The notes beneath the pieces were generated by a model. It did not search any database, was not told the origin of the DNA, and worked only from the letters and a program-made list of their open reading frames with translations. 37,061 nucleotides of DNA, from the IMG/VR virus record IMGVR_UViG_3300049855_000258, positions 1 through 37,061 of that record; one strand, given 5' to 3'. Positions 7,430 through 15,392 of the stretch are shown here, one piece after another. The position numbers and the translations under genes were made by a program. The DNA comes from a virus. Every line of letters starts with the position of its first letter. Within the stretch, counting starts at the first letter, position 1.

Positions 7430-8998
7430 TTATATTAAACCTTGGGCTTGTAATTCTTTTTGTTGTTCTGGTGATAATTGTTGCAACATATCATATGTTT
7501 CAAAGAGGTTTACTTTCTCTGGTACATAATCAATTCCCTCTGATTGTAAATTACTCTTTGCTTGGGTAAGCATAAAATTAACTAGATTGTTCAACTTTGT
7601 CCGAGCTAGTGCGTCAGTATCATTTGTTGTTGGAGTAAATCTACCCACTTGCTCGGTTTGAGCAGTAGTTAGGGCGGCACCAGAAGCCCATTGTTGAACT
7701 TTTAGGTTCACCGCTTCTATATACCCTGTATTTTCAGCTCCCTCTTTACTTCTAAGGGCGTTACGAAATGGGATACCAATATTTGTCCAAGGTATCTTTG
7801 CGTCTAATACTGCATTAACTGGTGACACTCCTTTAAATATTCCATCCTGTCTAGCTGTCGCAATATCACCAGATGCATTTATAACCCCTAAAATATTCGC
7901 TAATTGAGTTCTCGTGCCTTGACCTATTTTATTGCTTCCTAATAAATATGTAAGGACTGCATTATTTTTAGTTGTAGCAGGTAAAGCTGTGTCCCCCATT
8001 ATACTTGAAACATTTATCGACCCATTAGTACTCAACTCTTGATTTAGTTTAGACAACTGTGCCTGTTTCAAATTCCTATCTAAAGCCCCAACATATCTAC
8101 CAATAAGACCCATAGCTTCCTCGGCAGTCTTGGCTTTCATTGCTTGTTGCACCAAAGAAGTAGGAGCACCATTTTGTTGAGCGTCGATAGCTAGGTTGTA
8201 GACATTCTTTAGATTGTTTTCTTCACTATTGAGTTTACGCTCACGATCAGCTTGCATTGTCTCAAATTGACGCTGTTCGGACTTAGTAAAGAGTTCCTTA
8301 TTAAATTCATAGTTTAGTTGTAGGGCTTGGTTTTTCATTTGCTGGCGCTCTAAAGCCACTTTTACTGCTCTGTCAGCAATCTCTTTAGCACTATCATATC
8401 TGCCTTGAACACCCATTTGAATCACAGACAGGTCAGCTTGTCTTTTTAGACTCTCATCTTGGACTCTGCCTACTTCTTGTTCTACTGCCCCGCCGAATAA
8501 ACCAGATTTATTTTCTCTGATACTTTCGATTCGTCTTCGAAGACCGTGTTGTTCACTTAGTATTTGCTGGTTTATATCGTTAAGCTCCTTTCTAATATCA
8601 TCAGCCCCACCTTTTTGAGCATAAAGCTCAGTGGTTTGTTCGGTCTCACCTTTTGAGGAAGTTAGATTTTTAATATAGTCAGCCAAAGCTCCAGCTGTTG
8701 ATTTTTGATATGTGTCAGTCTGAGCAGTTAAATCTCTTGTGAATTGGTCTTGAGTAGAAGTTGCGTCAGCCTCCAAAGAAGCTTGCATACCAGTTCCTGC
8801 CGTCGGTGTAGCTGGTGGAGTATATTTAGCTGGTGTTGCTTGACCTGTTAAATCTGTTGGGGTTATCGGAGTAATAGGTTGCACAGTTTTTGGAGTAGAA
8901 GTCGCCAAAGAAGAATCTACCTGAGCGATTTGTTTTGCGACATCTGCGTCAGATCCTGATCTTATTTCTACTCCTTTGTAAGTTCCTGCAGTTGCCAT
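7430..8998 (-). CDS. putative internal virion protein with long coiled coil (522 aa)
   Basis: Residues 1-90 are Pro/Thr-rich and disordered (TPKTVQPITPITPTDLTG). Residues 95-300 form a long charged helical or coiled-coil region rich in Gln, Glu and Arg (for example 'LRRRIESIRENKSGLFGG', 'RQQMKNQALQLNYEFNKE'). The C-terminal third is mixed helical, with 'PWTNIGIPFRNALRSKEGAEN'. No enzymatic motif is visible. It is paired with the next gene (5-base gap) and the 676-aa nozzle-like gene upstream (2-base gap), the usual order of nozzle then internal core proteins in short-tailed phages. It is too short and lacks the repeat pattern of a siphovirus tape measure. Assignment is by position and composition only. 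Confidence 0.55.
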   Translation of the reverse strand: MATAGTYKGVEIRSGSDADVAKQIAQVDSSLATSTPKTVQPITPITPTDLTGQATPAKYTPPATPTAGTGMQASLEADATSTQDQFTRDLTAQTDTYQKSTAGALADYIKNLTSSKGETEQTTELYAQKGGADDIRKELNDINQQILSEQHGLRRRIESIRENKSGLFGGAVEQEVGRVQDESLKRQADLSVIQMGVQGRYDSAKEIADRAVKVALERQQMKNQALQLNYEFNKELFTKSEQRQFETMQADRERKLNSEENNLKNVYNLAIDAQQNGAPTSLVQQAMKAKTAEEAMGLIGRYVGALDRNLKQAQLSKLNQELSTNGSINVSSIMGDTALPATTKNNAVLTYLLGSNKIGQGTRTQLANILGVINASGDIATARQDGIFKGVSPVNAVLDAKIPWTNIGIPFRNALRSKEGAENTGYIEAVNLKVQQWASGAALTTAQTEQVGRFTPTTNDTDALARTKLNNLVNFMLTQAKSNLQSEGIDYVPEKVNLFETYDMLQQLSPEQQKELQAQGLI

Positions 8999-9000
8999 AG

Positions 9001-11031
9001 TTATTTTGAAGGTTGATTAGTTGTGTTGATAATTTGGATTTCTTCAATAGTAGTGTTATATCCTCTCAATTCTACCTTAATTTCCATCGCTTTGGAAATT
9101 TCACCTATTTGAAATTCATACACTCCGCTACTGTCTTGATTTTCATTGTTGATTTCTGATATTTGAGTCCAGTTGTCTACTATGAAATAAGATTTTAAAG
9201 TTGCTGAAGCCCCGATGACATCTTCATCTAAGACTAGAGAATAAATACCGCCTCCATAACTTATGGAAGTTATTTTTACCATTTGTCCAGCTCCTACCCC
9301 TGCAATAAATTCTATTTCTAAGTCTCCGCCATTATCTATAAAGGTTTTAGCTTCAGATAGGTCTGTAGAAGTGTAACCTTCATTAGGGCTAGTCCATATA
9401 AATTCATCACTAGAAGCTGAGTTAGGGGAGGAGGTGGGGAGACCTAAAACTTCTTTATTTTTTGTTTTGACTATAATTTTATCATTAACATCTAGTTGTT
9501 TATGTTTTATTATTACTTTTTGACTATTATTAGTAATATCATTCATATAGAGTTTAGGAAGTACAAAATATCCTCTGTTTTCTAAAAATGGGACATTAGA
9601 ACATAGGTATATATTCGAGTTTAAATCAGTTCCTAAATATCTTCCTCCAAATATACAGTCTTGATAAGCTCTTGTTGTTTCATCATATAAAGCAACCGCA
9701 CCTGTTTTTTGGGAATAACTTGTCCCATAATCTATCAAATCGTACAACCAGAAAGTTTGACTACTGTCAGCACTGATTATGTCTATTTTGACTCCAGTTT
9801 CTGCTAGTTCTTTATTTTCAGCTAGAGCAAAAGTGGTAGAAGACAGTTTAATAATATAATAAACAGTTCCAAATTTAAGACCTCCCACTACCCCGCTGGT
9901 CAAAGTTGCAACATTTCCTGTAGCTGGGATTGTTGATGAAGTCGTGAATATATTTGTTGTGGTATTTACGTTCGCTTGAGAAATAGTATGAGTATATGTT
10001 CTTGAGATAGAAGGAGACGCTCTATGGTATAAACCGATTTCTGGGTCATAGCACCAAATACCTGATGGATTGTTTTGTTGGAATGTTTCTGATTTTTTAC
10101 CGACACCTCCTAAATCAAATCCGAAGTTCATTAAGATAATGTCTCCATCCACAATCATGTTATTACCATAGGAGAGATGATTAAGAGTATCCCCCCAACG
10201 GTTATCTTCTGAGTAAAAAGGAAAAGTGGCTAAAGTTTGGAAACCTCCACCATTCCAATATTGGAGTCTTCCTAAACTATCTACCAAAACAAAAGATGCT
10301 TTATATGGGATAACACAAGCGATAGTATAGGCTCCCGTTCCGACTCCAGACCCCGCTTCTGATGTTGCCCCATTCCATACGAAGAAAAAACATTCAGAGT
10401 TTTGACCAGCAGTGTCATCCCCTAAACGAGTTATTATTCCTAAAGAATAATTATTGTATACCAAACCAATAACCTCATAATCAGACGGGATTGTTAGAGT
10501 GGTAGTTAAAGCGTGAGAAGTATCATAAAGTTTTACAGTATTACCATCACTTACAGCCAGAGATTGCTTGTTTTTAAACACTGCCATATAGTGACGCTTA
10601 CCACTTGTCAGACCTGTGATAGCATTAGATGTCCAAGTGCCACTACTATTATAATTTACAGCTGTACTTGTTGATTCGTAAAATCTATTTTGCCACCACA
10701 CCCCATGAGAATCAAAGGATAGGTTAGGATTACTCGCTCCAGCGTCTTCGGATATTGATTTAGTGGTGTTTGAGATGTCTACATTAAAAGGTTCGTCTGT
10801 AGTAGCTAGCCTAAAAGACCCATTTGAATATCTGCCGAAAGCTACTGGAAAGTTAAAATCAGTATCTCCTATGTTGGAAGTGTTTTCAGTATCGTCAAAT
10901 AAACTAACAGATCTTGGAGAGAGCTTAAGGTAACCCTCTTTATCAAGGTTTATATTTTTAGAATAAGAAATACTGCCTGTTTTATTATTCTTATTAGTCT
11001 GACTCCAATTTGGATTAGGTATCTTAATCAT
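9001..11031 (-). CDS. putative tail nozzle / beta-propeller protein (676 aa)
   Basis: The protein is almost entirely beta, with blade-like repeats: aromatic-rich strands such as 'FPVAFGRYSNGSFRLAT', 'HGVWWQNRFYES', 'VFKNKQSLAVSDGNTVKLYD' and 'FFFVWNGATSEAG'. The N-terminus (IPNPNWSQTNKNNKTGSISYSKNINL) and the C-terminal beta sandwich (SGVYEFQIGEISKAMEIKVELRGYN) flank the propeller-like core. Such architecture is seen in P22 gp10 and T7 gp12 type nozzle or tail-hub proteins. Its place downstream of the head-tail adaptor and upstream of ejection-type proteins fits that role. It overlaps the upstream 91-aa gene by 4 bases (ATGA), indicating translational coupling. Family membership is inferred from fold-like pattern, not from a recognised signature. 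Confidence 0.6.
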   Translation of the reverse strand: MIKIPNPNWSQTNKNNKTGSISYSKNINLDKEGYLKLSPRSVSLFDDTENTSNIGDTDFNFPVAFGRYSNGSFRLATTDEPFNVDISNTTKSISEDAGASNPNLSFDSHGVWWQNRFYESTSTAVNYNSSGTWTSNAITGLTSGKRHYMAVFKNKQSLAVSDGNTVKLYDTSHALTTTLTIPSDYEVIGLVYNNYSLGIITRLGDDTAGQNSECFFFVWNGATSEAGSGVGTGAYTIACVIPYKASFVLVDSLGRLQYWNGGGFQTLATFPFYSEDNRWGDTLNHLSYGNNMIVDGDIILMNFGFDLGGVGKKSETFQQNNPSGIWCYDPEIGLYHRASPSISRTYTHTISQANVNTTTNIFTTSSTIPATGNVATLTSGVVGGLKFGTVYYIIKLSSTTFALAENKELAETGVKIDIISADSSQTFWLYDLIDYGTSYSQKTGAVALYDETTRAYQDCIFGGRYLGTDLNSNIYLCSNVPFLENRGYFVLPKLYMNDITNNSQKVIIKHKQLDVNDKIIVKTKNKEVLGLPTSSPNSASSDEFIWTSPNEGYTSTDLSEAKTFIDNGGDLEIEFIAGVGAGQMVKITSISYGGGIYSLVLDEDVIGASATLKSYFIVDNWTQISEINNENQDSSGVYEFQIGEISKAMEIKVELRGYNTTIEEIQIINTTNQPSK

Positions 11032-11303
11032 GAAAAATATGGCAAATAATAAACTGTCCCATTAAGAGTTACCTGCAAAAATCCATCAGGGTCGTTCATA
11101 ACAGCATAACTTGCGACCCCGGCTTCGTTTACTGTTACATCTTCCGTGTTAACCCCCTTACTGCTAACTGATAGTGCTAGTAAGTCAGAAAGACGGACTC
11201 TAAAAGCTTGGTCAACATCATAGGGAATAGTCGTTGAAGACTTGAGATTTTGTATCTCCTGCTTTAACATTTCTATTTCTTTTTGTAGTTGTTCGTTAGA
11301 CAT
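11028..11303 (-). CDS. small coiled-coil structural protein (91 aa)
   Basis: Residues 1-22 are a strong coiled coil (QLQKEIEMLKQEIQNLK). The rest is a compact beta domain ending 'DPDGFLQVTLNGTVYYLPYFS', a phrase typical of small phage virion proteins carrying an N-terminal oligomerisation helix. The start shares one base with the upstream gene's stop, and the stop overlaps the downstream start (ATGA), so it is translationally coupled on both sides. Probably a minor tail or head-fibre trimer. The function is not known. Confidence 0.65.
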   Translation of the reverse strand: MSNEQLQKEIEMLKQEIQNLKSSTTIPYDVDQAFRVRLSDLLALSVSSKGVNTEDVTVNEAGVASYAVMNDPDGFLQVTLNGTVYYLPYFS

Positions 11304-12889
11304 TATGATTTATCAGTATTAACCCATGAAGGGGCTGAGCTTTTATCTACATTCGACCAATCTGGCACGGCGGTTGTTATAGTTGGTGCTTGGGTGGAAA
11401 CTGTAGTTGTTAGAACTGTTAAAGTTGGGACTACTGCACTACCAGTCACGGTGGGGGCTTGCACACTGCAAGTAGAAGACAGGACTGTTGGATGTATGTC
11501 TACACTGGTTTCTGGTTGTATGGTTATTATCGCTCCTACTGAGCGGTTAGCAAAAGTTGTGAGAGTGCAAGTTGAGTTTCCTGTTGCCGTAACCTCTGGG
11601 CGGATTGCGTAAGCTCCAGACATTAAACCATCTCCATCTCCTGCCCCAAAATAAGTGTCCCCAGTACCATAACTATCATAAGATTCAGTCCACGACGGGT
11701 TAGATGTAGTTATAGCGTAACTAGCTACAGAGCCAGAAGCGGCATTATCGTTGGCTGATAAAAGAAATAGTAACAAATTATAAGCTGATAGCGGAGTTAT
11801 AGTATTAGTAAAGGTCGGAGTAGAGTCTGCTGTGTCGTCTCCGTCTAAAGCAATATTTAAAGTTCCTCCCCAGTTAGATATTCGATAAATACTCCCCTGC
11901 ATCATTAACCCAGCTCCTGAGCTATTTGTAAAATTGTAAGAAGCCCCCTCGGAAGATGCTGTTTTATAAAATACCCACAAATCAGCCGAACCTGATGCCC
12001 CAGCACTAGTGCTTCCTAAGGTAGTCCAGCCTACAGGTGCAGTTATAGTATTACCCCCTGAACTATTATCTGCCCCAGCAAGATGGGCAACCAATAAATC
12101 TCCGTCGGTTGTATTAGTTGGTTTTGTTATGGTGATTGATTCACCATTATCCCTGCCTATCCAAGTGCCAGTCGATACTGATTGGATAATAGGAGCTGTA
12201 TTTATTCTCACTATTACACCTATAGAGTTTTGTTGAAAGTTCGTATATGTACAAGAAGAATCACCTGTGGCAGTCAATTCTGGTCGTGTAGCGTAAGCAC
12301 CCGAAGCTAACCCTCTATGGCCTGCTATATCCCCGACAGAGTCATAAGCTTCAGTCCAAGAGGGGCTTGAGGTAGTAACCGCATAAGAAGCCACCGATCC
12401 TGTTGTTTGGGCGGCATCTGCAACTGTGGTAAGAAATAATAAAACACTATTTGCAAAAGGTGGGGTTATTGTGTTGGCAAATGTTGGGGTAGTATCATCT
12501 GTTGCGACTGCTGCTGAAGCGGCAATAAAAGTCCCCACTGCATTTACCCCTGTTATTCTATAAAGGTTTCCTTGCACAGTTGTCCCTTGAGAACCGTTTT
12601 TTACAAAGGAAAAGTCGGAAGCTGCCACATCACTAGAATCTGCTACTTTATAAAAGGTATCTAACCTGGCAGAGCTATTAGAGTTAGCATTTTGATTTGT
12701 ACTTGTTAAAGCAGTCCATCCTGATGGTGTATCCCAACCGTCAGCATTATTAGACCCCCCCACAACATTAGACAAATGTGCCACCATTACATCCCCTGAA
12801 GTAAGACCAGTCGGTTTGGTGATAGTCAAAGAGTTACCCGAAGTAACTGTTTGCCAAGTACTTGATGATGTAGAGGCGACTGATGCCAT
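11303..12889 (-). CDS. virion protein with internal tandem duplication (528 aa)
   Basis: Two homologous domains of about 210 residues are arranged in tandem (about 1-232 and 236-450). Both contain 'ITKPT...(S/D)GD..VAHL', 'W..L.ST', 'FYK.A.S...A', 'YRI', 'D.TPTF.NTITP', 'LLLFL....D.A..GSVASYA.TTS.PSWTE.YDS.GD' and 'SGAYA.RPE.TATG.S.CT'. The C-terminal tail (residues 455-528) carries Thr/Val repeats and a closing 'WSNVDKSSAPSWVNTDKS' duplication. Repetitive beta domains like these occur in phage tail and head-decoration fibres. It lies between a conserved small structural gene and the coiled-coil gene, and is coupled to the latter by a one-base overlap. The exact role is unknown. Confidence 0.6.
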   Translation of the reverse strand: MASVASTSSSTWQTVTSGNSLTITKPTGLTSGDVMVAHLSNVVGGSNNADGWDTPSGWTALTSTNQNANSNSSARLDTFYKVADSSDVAASDFSFVKNGSQGTTVQGNLYRITGVNAVGTFIAASAAVATDDTTPTFANTITPPFANSVLLFLTTVADAAQTTGSVASYAVTTSSPSWTEAYDSVGDIAGHRGLASGAYATRPELTATGDSSCTYTNFQQNSIGVIVRINTAPIIQSVSTGTWIGRDNGESITITKPTNTTDGDLLVAHLAGADNSSGGNTITAPVGWTTLGSTSAGASGSADLWVFYKTASSEGASYNFTNSSGAGLMMQGSIYRISNWGGTLNIALDGDDTADSTPTFTNTITPLSAYNLLLFLLSANDNAASGSVASYAITTSNPSWTESYDSYGTGDTYFGAGDGDGLMSGAYAIRPEVTATGNSTCTLTTFANRSVGAIITIQPETSVDIHPTVLSSTCSVQAPTVTGSAVVPTLTVLTTTVSTQAPTITTAVPDWSNVDKSSAPSWVNTDKS

Positions 12890-12891
12890 TA

Positions 12892-13329
12892 TTAGTTTAG
12901 ATTAAGTATCCCTTCACTAGCAAACGTTATAGTAAAAGTACCAGCTGTTGAGGTGTAGTTTGAACCGAAGTCTATCAGACAAATAAGAGGGGATGTCGAA
13001 GAGACTCCTGTTGATTTGTATATCACTGCATAACGAGCTGTAATAGTCGCTGAAGTAAAAGATACATCTGTTGCATCAAATACTCCCTCATCATCAGTAT
13101 TATCTTGAGAGGTGGTGACCGTTAGAGTTGCTCCACCTGCTGAATAAGTACCTGAAGCTCCGACTTCATTAGCTGATACATCATCCCAGAAATCATGGGC
13201 ATCCGCATCTGGCGTATAAGATGAAGTTACTAAAGCTAGTTTTATAGTGTCTGTCTTTAGGTTAATAGGAGTTACCCCTGTGTCGCCTAGTTGTTGGTAT
13301 TTAAACCGATTGTATACGAGTGAGGCCAT
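12892..13329 (-). CDS. conserved small virion protein (145 aa), paralogue of the 22908 gene
   Basis: The pattern 'LKTDTIKLALVTSSYTPDAD.HDFWDDVSANEV...Y.AGG.TLTV' followed by 'ATITARYAVIYKSTG...PLICLIDFGS...TAGTFTI.F...GIL' is a widespread phage structural family usually placed among head-decoration or tail-associated proteins. The protein at 22908-23321 shares the same order of motifs (SDTLKVAL, TYKLVLAD, YDDTATNDELIG, YDYGS, GDTFTIDFDASAGAI), so the genome carries two paralogues, one beside the terminase and one beside the adaptor. The leader is A/T-rich without a Shine-Dalgarno, and the gaps to neighbours are 2 bases. Confidence 0.7.
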   Translation of the reverse strand: MASLVYNRFKYQQLGDTGVTPINLKTDTIKLALVTSSYTPDADAHDFWDDVSANEVGASGTYSAGGATLTVTTSQDNTDDEGVFDATDVSFTSATITARYAVIYKSTGVSSTSPLICLIDFGSNYTSTAGTFTITFASEGILNLN

Positions 13330-13331
13330 TT

Positions 13332-14072
13332 TTATTTATTGCTTTCGTTAGTTGTTGTTAATCTTCGACGCTCGTCACGAGTTCTCTCACTAAACCTTTC
13401 CTTTATCTTTTCCTCAAATCTCATTAACTCAATTTGTAGACTATCTCTAATCGCTAGATTTTTCCTTCGAGCATAGTCATAGGCTGGTTTGAGAACAAAA
13501 TAGCGGTGCAAATCTCCAGGTACACCAGGCTTTTTAGTCGTATCTGTGTAGGTGAAGTAGGAAGGCTCACGATTTATATACACTTTGAGACCATTGGTAG
13601 AGTTATAAGAAGGAATCACATCTAAGAATATGCCATTAGCTGTTTTATCATATCTTGTTGGGGTTCCTGTTGTATTTATCCCATCATAGAAGCTTTGCAT
13701 ACCTTCTTGGGATTGAGTATCTACTGGATCTACATCTTGATATATACCACTAGGGTCTTTTACAGCCACTTTGAAGATGTCTAAGATTAAATTTCCGCCT
13801 TCGTCTGTCGTGAAAGTGTAATCCCTTTGAGAAGCTACTAGGTTGGTATTGATTATTGGGTAGTCAGTATGATTTGAATCATCAAACTGCCAAGTCCCAT
13901 TAGACTTAAAAGCTAAAGCGATAAAGTCATCGAAGGCTAAGTTCACACCAGCGGTAAATTCCTTTAGTTTTATTGCGTTAGATGAAATGTCACCAGGATT
14001 AAAAGACAGCTCTCTTTCGATTTCTTGAATCACTCCTTTATAGTTTGTAGTGTCTGAAAAGGATAGTGACAT
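13332..14072 (-). CDS. head-to-tail adaptor (P22 gp4 / T7 gp11-like), putative
   Basis: 246 aa. The N-terminal half is helical (YKGVIQEIERELSF...AGVNLAFDDFIALAF). A beta region follows with the hallmark 'GTPTRYDKTANGIFLDVIPSY' then 'LKVYINREPSYF', a pattern I associate with short-tailed-phage adaptor or tail-tube A proteins. The C-terminus (residues 185-246) is a highly charged helix (RYFVLKPAYDYARRKNLAI...RFEEKIKERFSERTRDERRR) suited to contact the portal ring. It is the first gene after the anchored 140-aa protein and opens the tail cluster. The assignment rests on motif layout and synteny. Confidence 0.65.
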   Translation of the reverse strand: MSLSFSDTTNYKGVIQEIERELSFNPGDISSNAIKLKEFTAGVNLAFDDFIALAFKSNGTWQFDDSNHTDYPIINTNLVASQRDYTFTTDEGGNLILDIFKVAVKDPSGIYQDVDPVDTQSQEGMQSFYDGINTTGTPTRYDKTANGIFLDVIPSYNSTNGLKVYINREPSYFTYTDTTKKPGVPGDLHRYFVLKPAYDYARRKNLAIRDSLQIELMRFEEKIKERFSERTRDERRRLTTTNESNK

Positions 14073-14074
14073 GA

Positions 14075-14497
14075 TTAACGATAAGTTATGGTTGAAGTTG
14101 GGTAAGCCCCTAGAATCTCAATCAGAAGACCTTTTTGATAGATGACATCAAAAGTATAAGTTCCAGCAGCGGCAGAAGCTGGGATTGTGGCAATCGTGGT
14201 GGTCGGCCAACCTGTGTTAGTCACTGTTGATGTTGCGTCATAAATGTTAATTGTTCCAGCTCCAGCACCAGTTATTACTACTGAGCCCAAAGCACCAGGG
14301 CCAGTATTTAAGACTGAAAGATTAGGCATTGTAGCTCCAGCAAAGTTTTTGGTTGTGGAAGCATGATATTCATTCCCCATAGTTACACTACCAAAAGCGG
14401 TATCAGCTTTGAAGTTTGAAAACAAAGCGATTAGAACTACTGCAAAAATAGCTAACGCTCCGACTGAAAATACTATGTTTTGTGTAATTTTATTCAT
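14075..14497 (-). CDS. membrane-anchored or secreted Ser/Thr-rich small protein (140 aa)
   Basis: Residues 8-28 (IVFSVGALAIFAVVLIALFS) form one hydrophobic anchor or uncleaved signal. The rest is a small beta-rich, Thr/Ala/Gly-rich domain (NEYHASTTKNFAGATMPNLS ... GAGAGTINIYDATSTVT). The style is that of short pilin-like or surface proteins of Patescibacteria. It is unusual between the coat and adaptor genes, where virion proteins without signal sequences are expected. Together with the 175-aa gene upstream it forms a pair of anchored proteins separated by a terminator. The function is not known; membrane insertion during infection or entry is possible. Confidence 0.65.
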   Translation of the reverse strand: MNKITQNIVFSVGALAIFAVVLIALFSNFKADTAFGSVTMGNEYHASTTKNFAGATMPNLSVLNTGPGALGSVVITGAGAGTINIYDATSTVTNTGWPTTTIATIPASAAAGTYTFDVIYQKGLLIEILGAYPTSTITYR

Positions 14498-14553
14498 TTA
14501 TTATTTGGTTAGCTTTTACGAGTTTGGGTCAAAGTTCCATCTCAACTCTCACC

Positions 14554-14576
14554 AAAACCCGCAATAAGCGGGTTGA
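14554..14576 (-). terminator. intrinsic terminator between the two anchored-protein genes
   Basis: On the minus strand a 7-bp stem (AACCCGC/GCGGGTT at 14568-14574 and 14556-14562) with a 5-base loop is followed by TTTT. It starts 6 bases after the 175-aa gene's stop. The short U tract suggests partial termination, which would reduce read-through from the highly expressed coat region into the tail genes. Confidence 0.7.
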
Positions 14577-14580
14577 TAAA

Positions 14581-15108
14581 CTAGTCTACGTGCAATACTT
14601 CTGTGGTCTCGCAAGTCAAATCAGTATCGATTTGGCGGTAGCAAGTTAGTTGAGCATACTCTGTACCATCTATCACGTCATCGTTGGTGGTGTACCCGAT
14701 AAGGTCCATACCAGTTCCTGCGGCGATTGTCAGTGTTGTTGCGGCGGTTGTGGTCGCATTGTGAATCCACCAAGTTCTACTTTCACCAGGACGAGTGATT
14801 ATATTATCAATCGTTGAGGTAGCCGGAAGTGTCAAAGTGGTGTTGCCTGTGTTAGCAACATATTCAAACACTGAATAGCGTTGCAACTCAGAAGCGGTCA
14901 GTGTGCCTGCGGTAGCAGTAGTTGAGGAAGCAAGTACTTCACCTCCTTGACTAAACGGACCATAGACCCGCAAGTAAGTTAGAACTTCAGGGCTTGAGAC
15001 GGCTCCAAGACTTTGGATAGCTTGTTCACCTGGTTTAGTCATCAAGAATCCACCTGCAACAATCAGCCCTCCCACTAACACGGCAATAATTGTATCTTTT
15101 ATATTCAT
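14581..15108 (-). CDS. membrane-anchored or secreted Ser/Thr-rich protein (175 aa)
   Basis: Residues 5-22 (TIIAVLVGGLIVAGGFLM) are a hydrophobic anchor. The following domain is rich in Thr, Ala and Gly with short beta strands ('SSTTATAGTLTASELQRYSV', 'NTGNTTLTLPATSTID', 'ATTTAATTLTIAAG'). Two Cys near the C-terminus (LTCYR...LTCETTE) may form a disulphide, which would fit an exported domain. It is transcribed just after the coat gene and the 56-aa gene, and followed by a terminator. The start codon lies inside a 16-base A/T inverted repeat. I recognise the style (Patescibacteria-like exported proteins) but not a named family. Confidence 0.65.
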   Translation of the reverse strand: MNIKDTIIAVLVGGLIVAGGFLMTKPGEQAIQSLGAVSSPEVLTYLRVYGPFSQGGEVLASSTTATAGTLTASELQRYSVFEYVANTGNTTLTLPATSTIDNIITRPGESRTWWIHNATTTAATTLTIAAGTGMDLIGYTTNDDVIDGTEYAQLTCYRQIDTDLTCETTEVLHVD

Positions 15109-15120
15109 TTCAAAATGAAT
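15103..15120 (-). other. inverted repeat covering a start codon
   Basis: ATTCATTT and AAATGAAT are separated by CA, forming an 8-bp A/T stem that contains the ATG (15106-15108) of the 175-aa gene in one arm. In the transcript it could mask initiation, with opening by ribosomes from the 56-aa gene upstream. It is A/T-only apart from one G-C pair, so the hairpin would be weak. Confidence 0.35.
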
Positions 15121-15131
15121 TAGCTAATAAT

Positions 15132-15302
15132 TTACTTAAAAGAACCAGGGATTTTATCGAACTCGCCTCGGTCTTTTTTCAACTGATATTTAACTGGGCT
15201 TTCCGCTTTATATTTAGCAAGGAAACTTTCCCATCGAGCCTCCCTTTCTCCTTTTTGAGCTGGGGCTACTTCTACTTCGGCTGTTGCTTTTTCTTTAGCC
15301 AT
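15132..15302 (-). CDS. small charged protein following the coat gene (56 aa)
   Basis: A frame starting at ATG 15302 encodes a short Ala/Glu/Lys N-terminus (MAKEKATAEVEVAPAQKG), then 'REARWESFLAKYKAESPVKY' and 'KDRGEFDKIPGSFK'. The pattern resembles small conserved phage proteins with a helix carrying conserved Trp, Tyr and Pro. It fills the gap between the coat gene's downstream structured element and the 175-aa anchored protein. No Shine-Dalgarno is visible; the leader contains TTAACC. The function is unknown; a minor head or cement role is possible from the position. Confidence 0.65.
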   Translation of the reverse strand: MAKEKATAEVEVAPAQKGEREARWESFLAKYKAESPVKYQLKKDRGEFDKIPGSFK

Positions 15303-15318
15303 AACATGGATAGGTTAA

Positions 15319-15386
15319 TTTTGGGGCTTGTGCGAAGGGATGAGGACATTGGTGGTCACCCCCTCACAACAGCCCCAAAAGGGCTG
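15319..15386 (-). ncRNA. structured element immediately after the coat gene
   Basis: Two mutually exclusive foldings are possible in the minus-sense RNA. A local hairpin CAGCCC/GGGCTG (15370-15386) lies 6 bases after the coat stop. A long-range 10-bp stem pairs 15371-15380 (AGCCCCAAAA on plus) with 15319-15328 (TTTTGGGGCT on plus), extended by a TGTG/CACA helix and enclosing a GGTG/CACC hairpin. No long U tract follows either. It may be an attenuator or a 3' stabilising structure for the coat mRNA. Confidence 0.5.
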
Positions 15387-15392
15387 ATAAAA

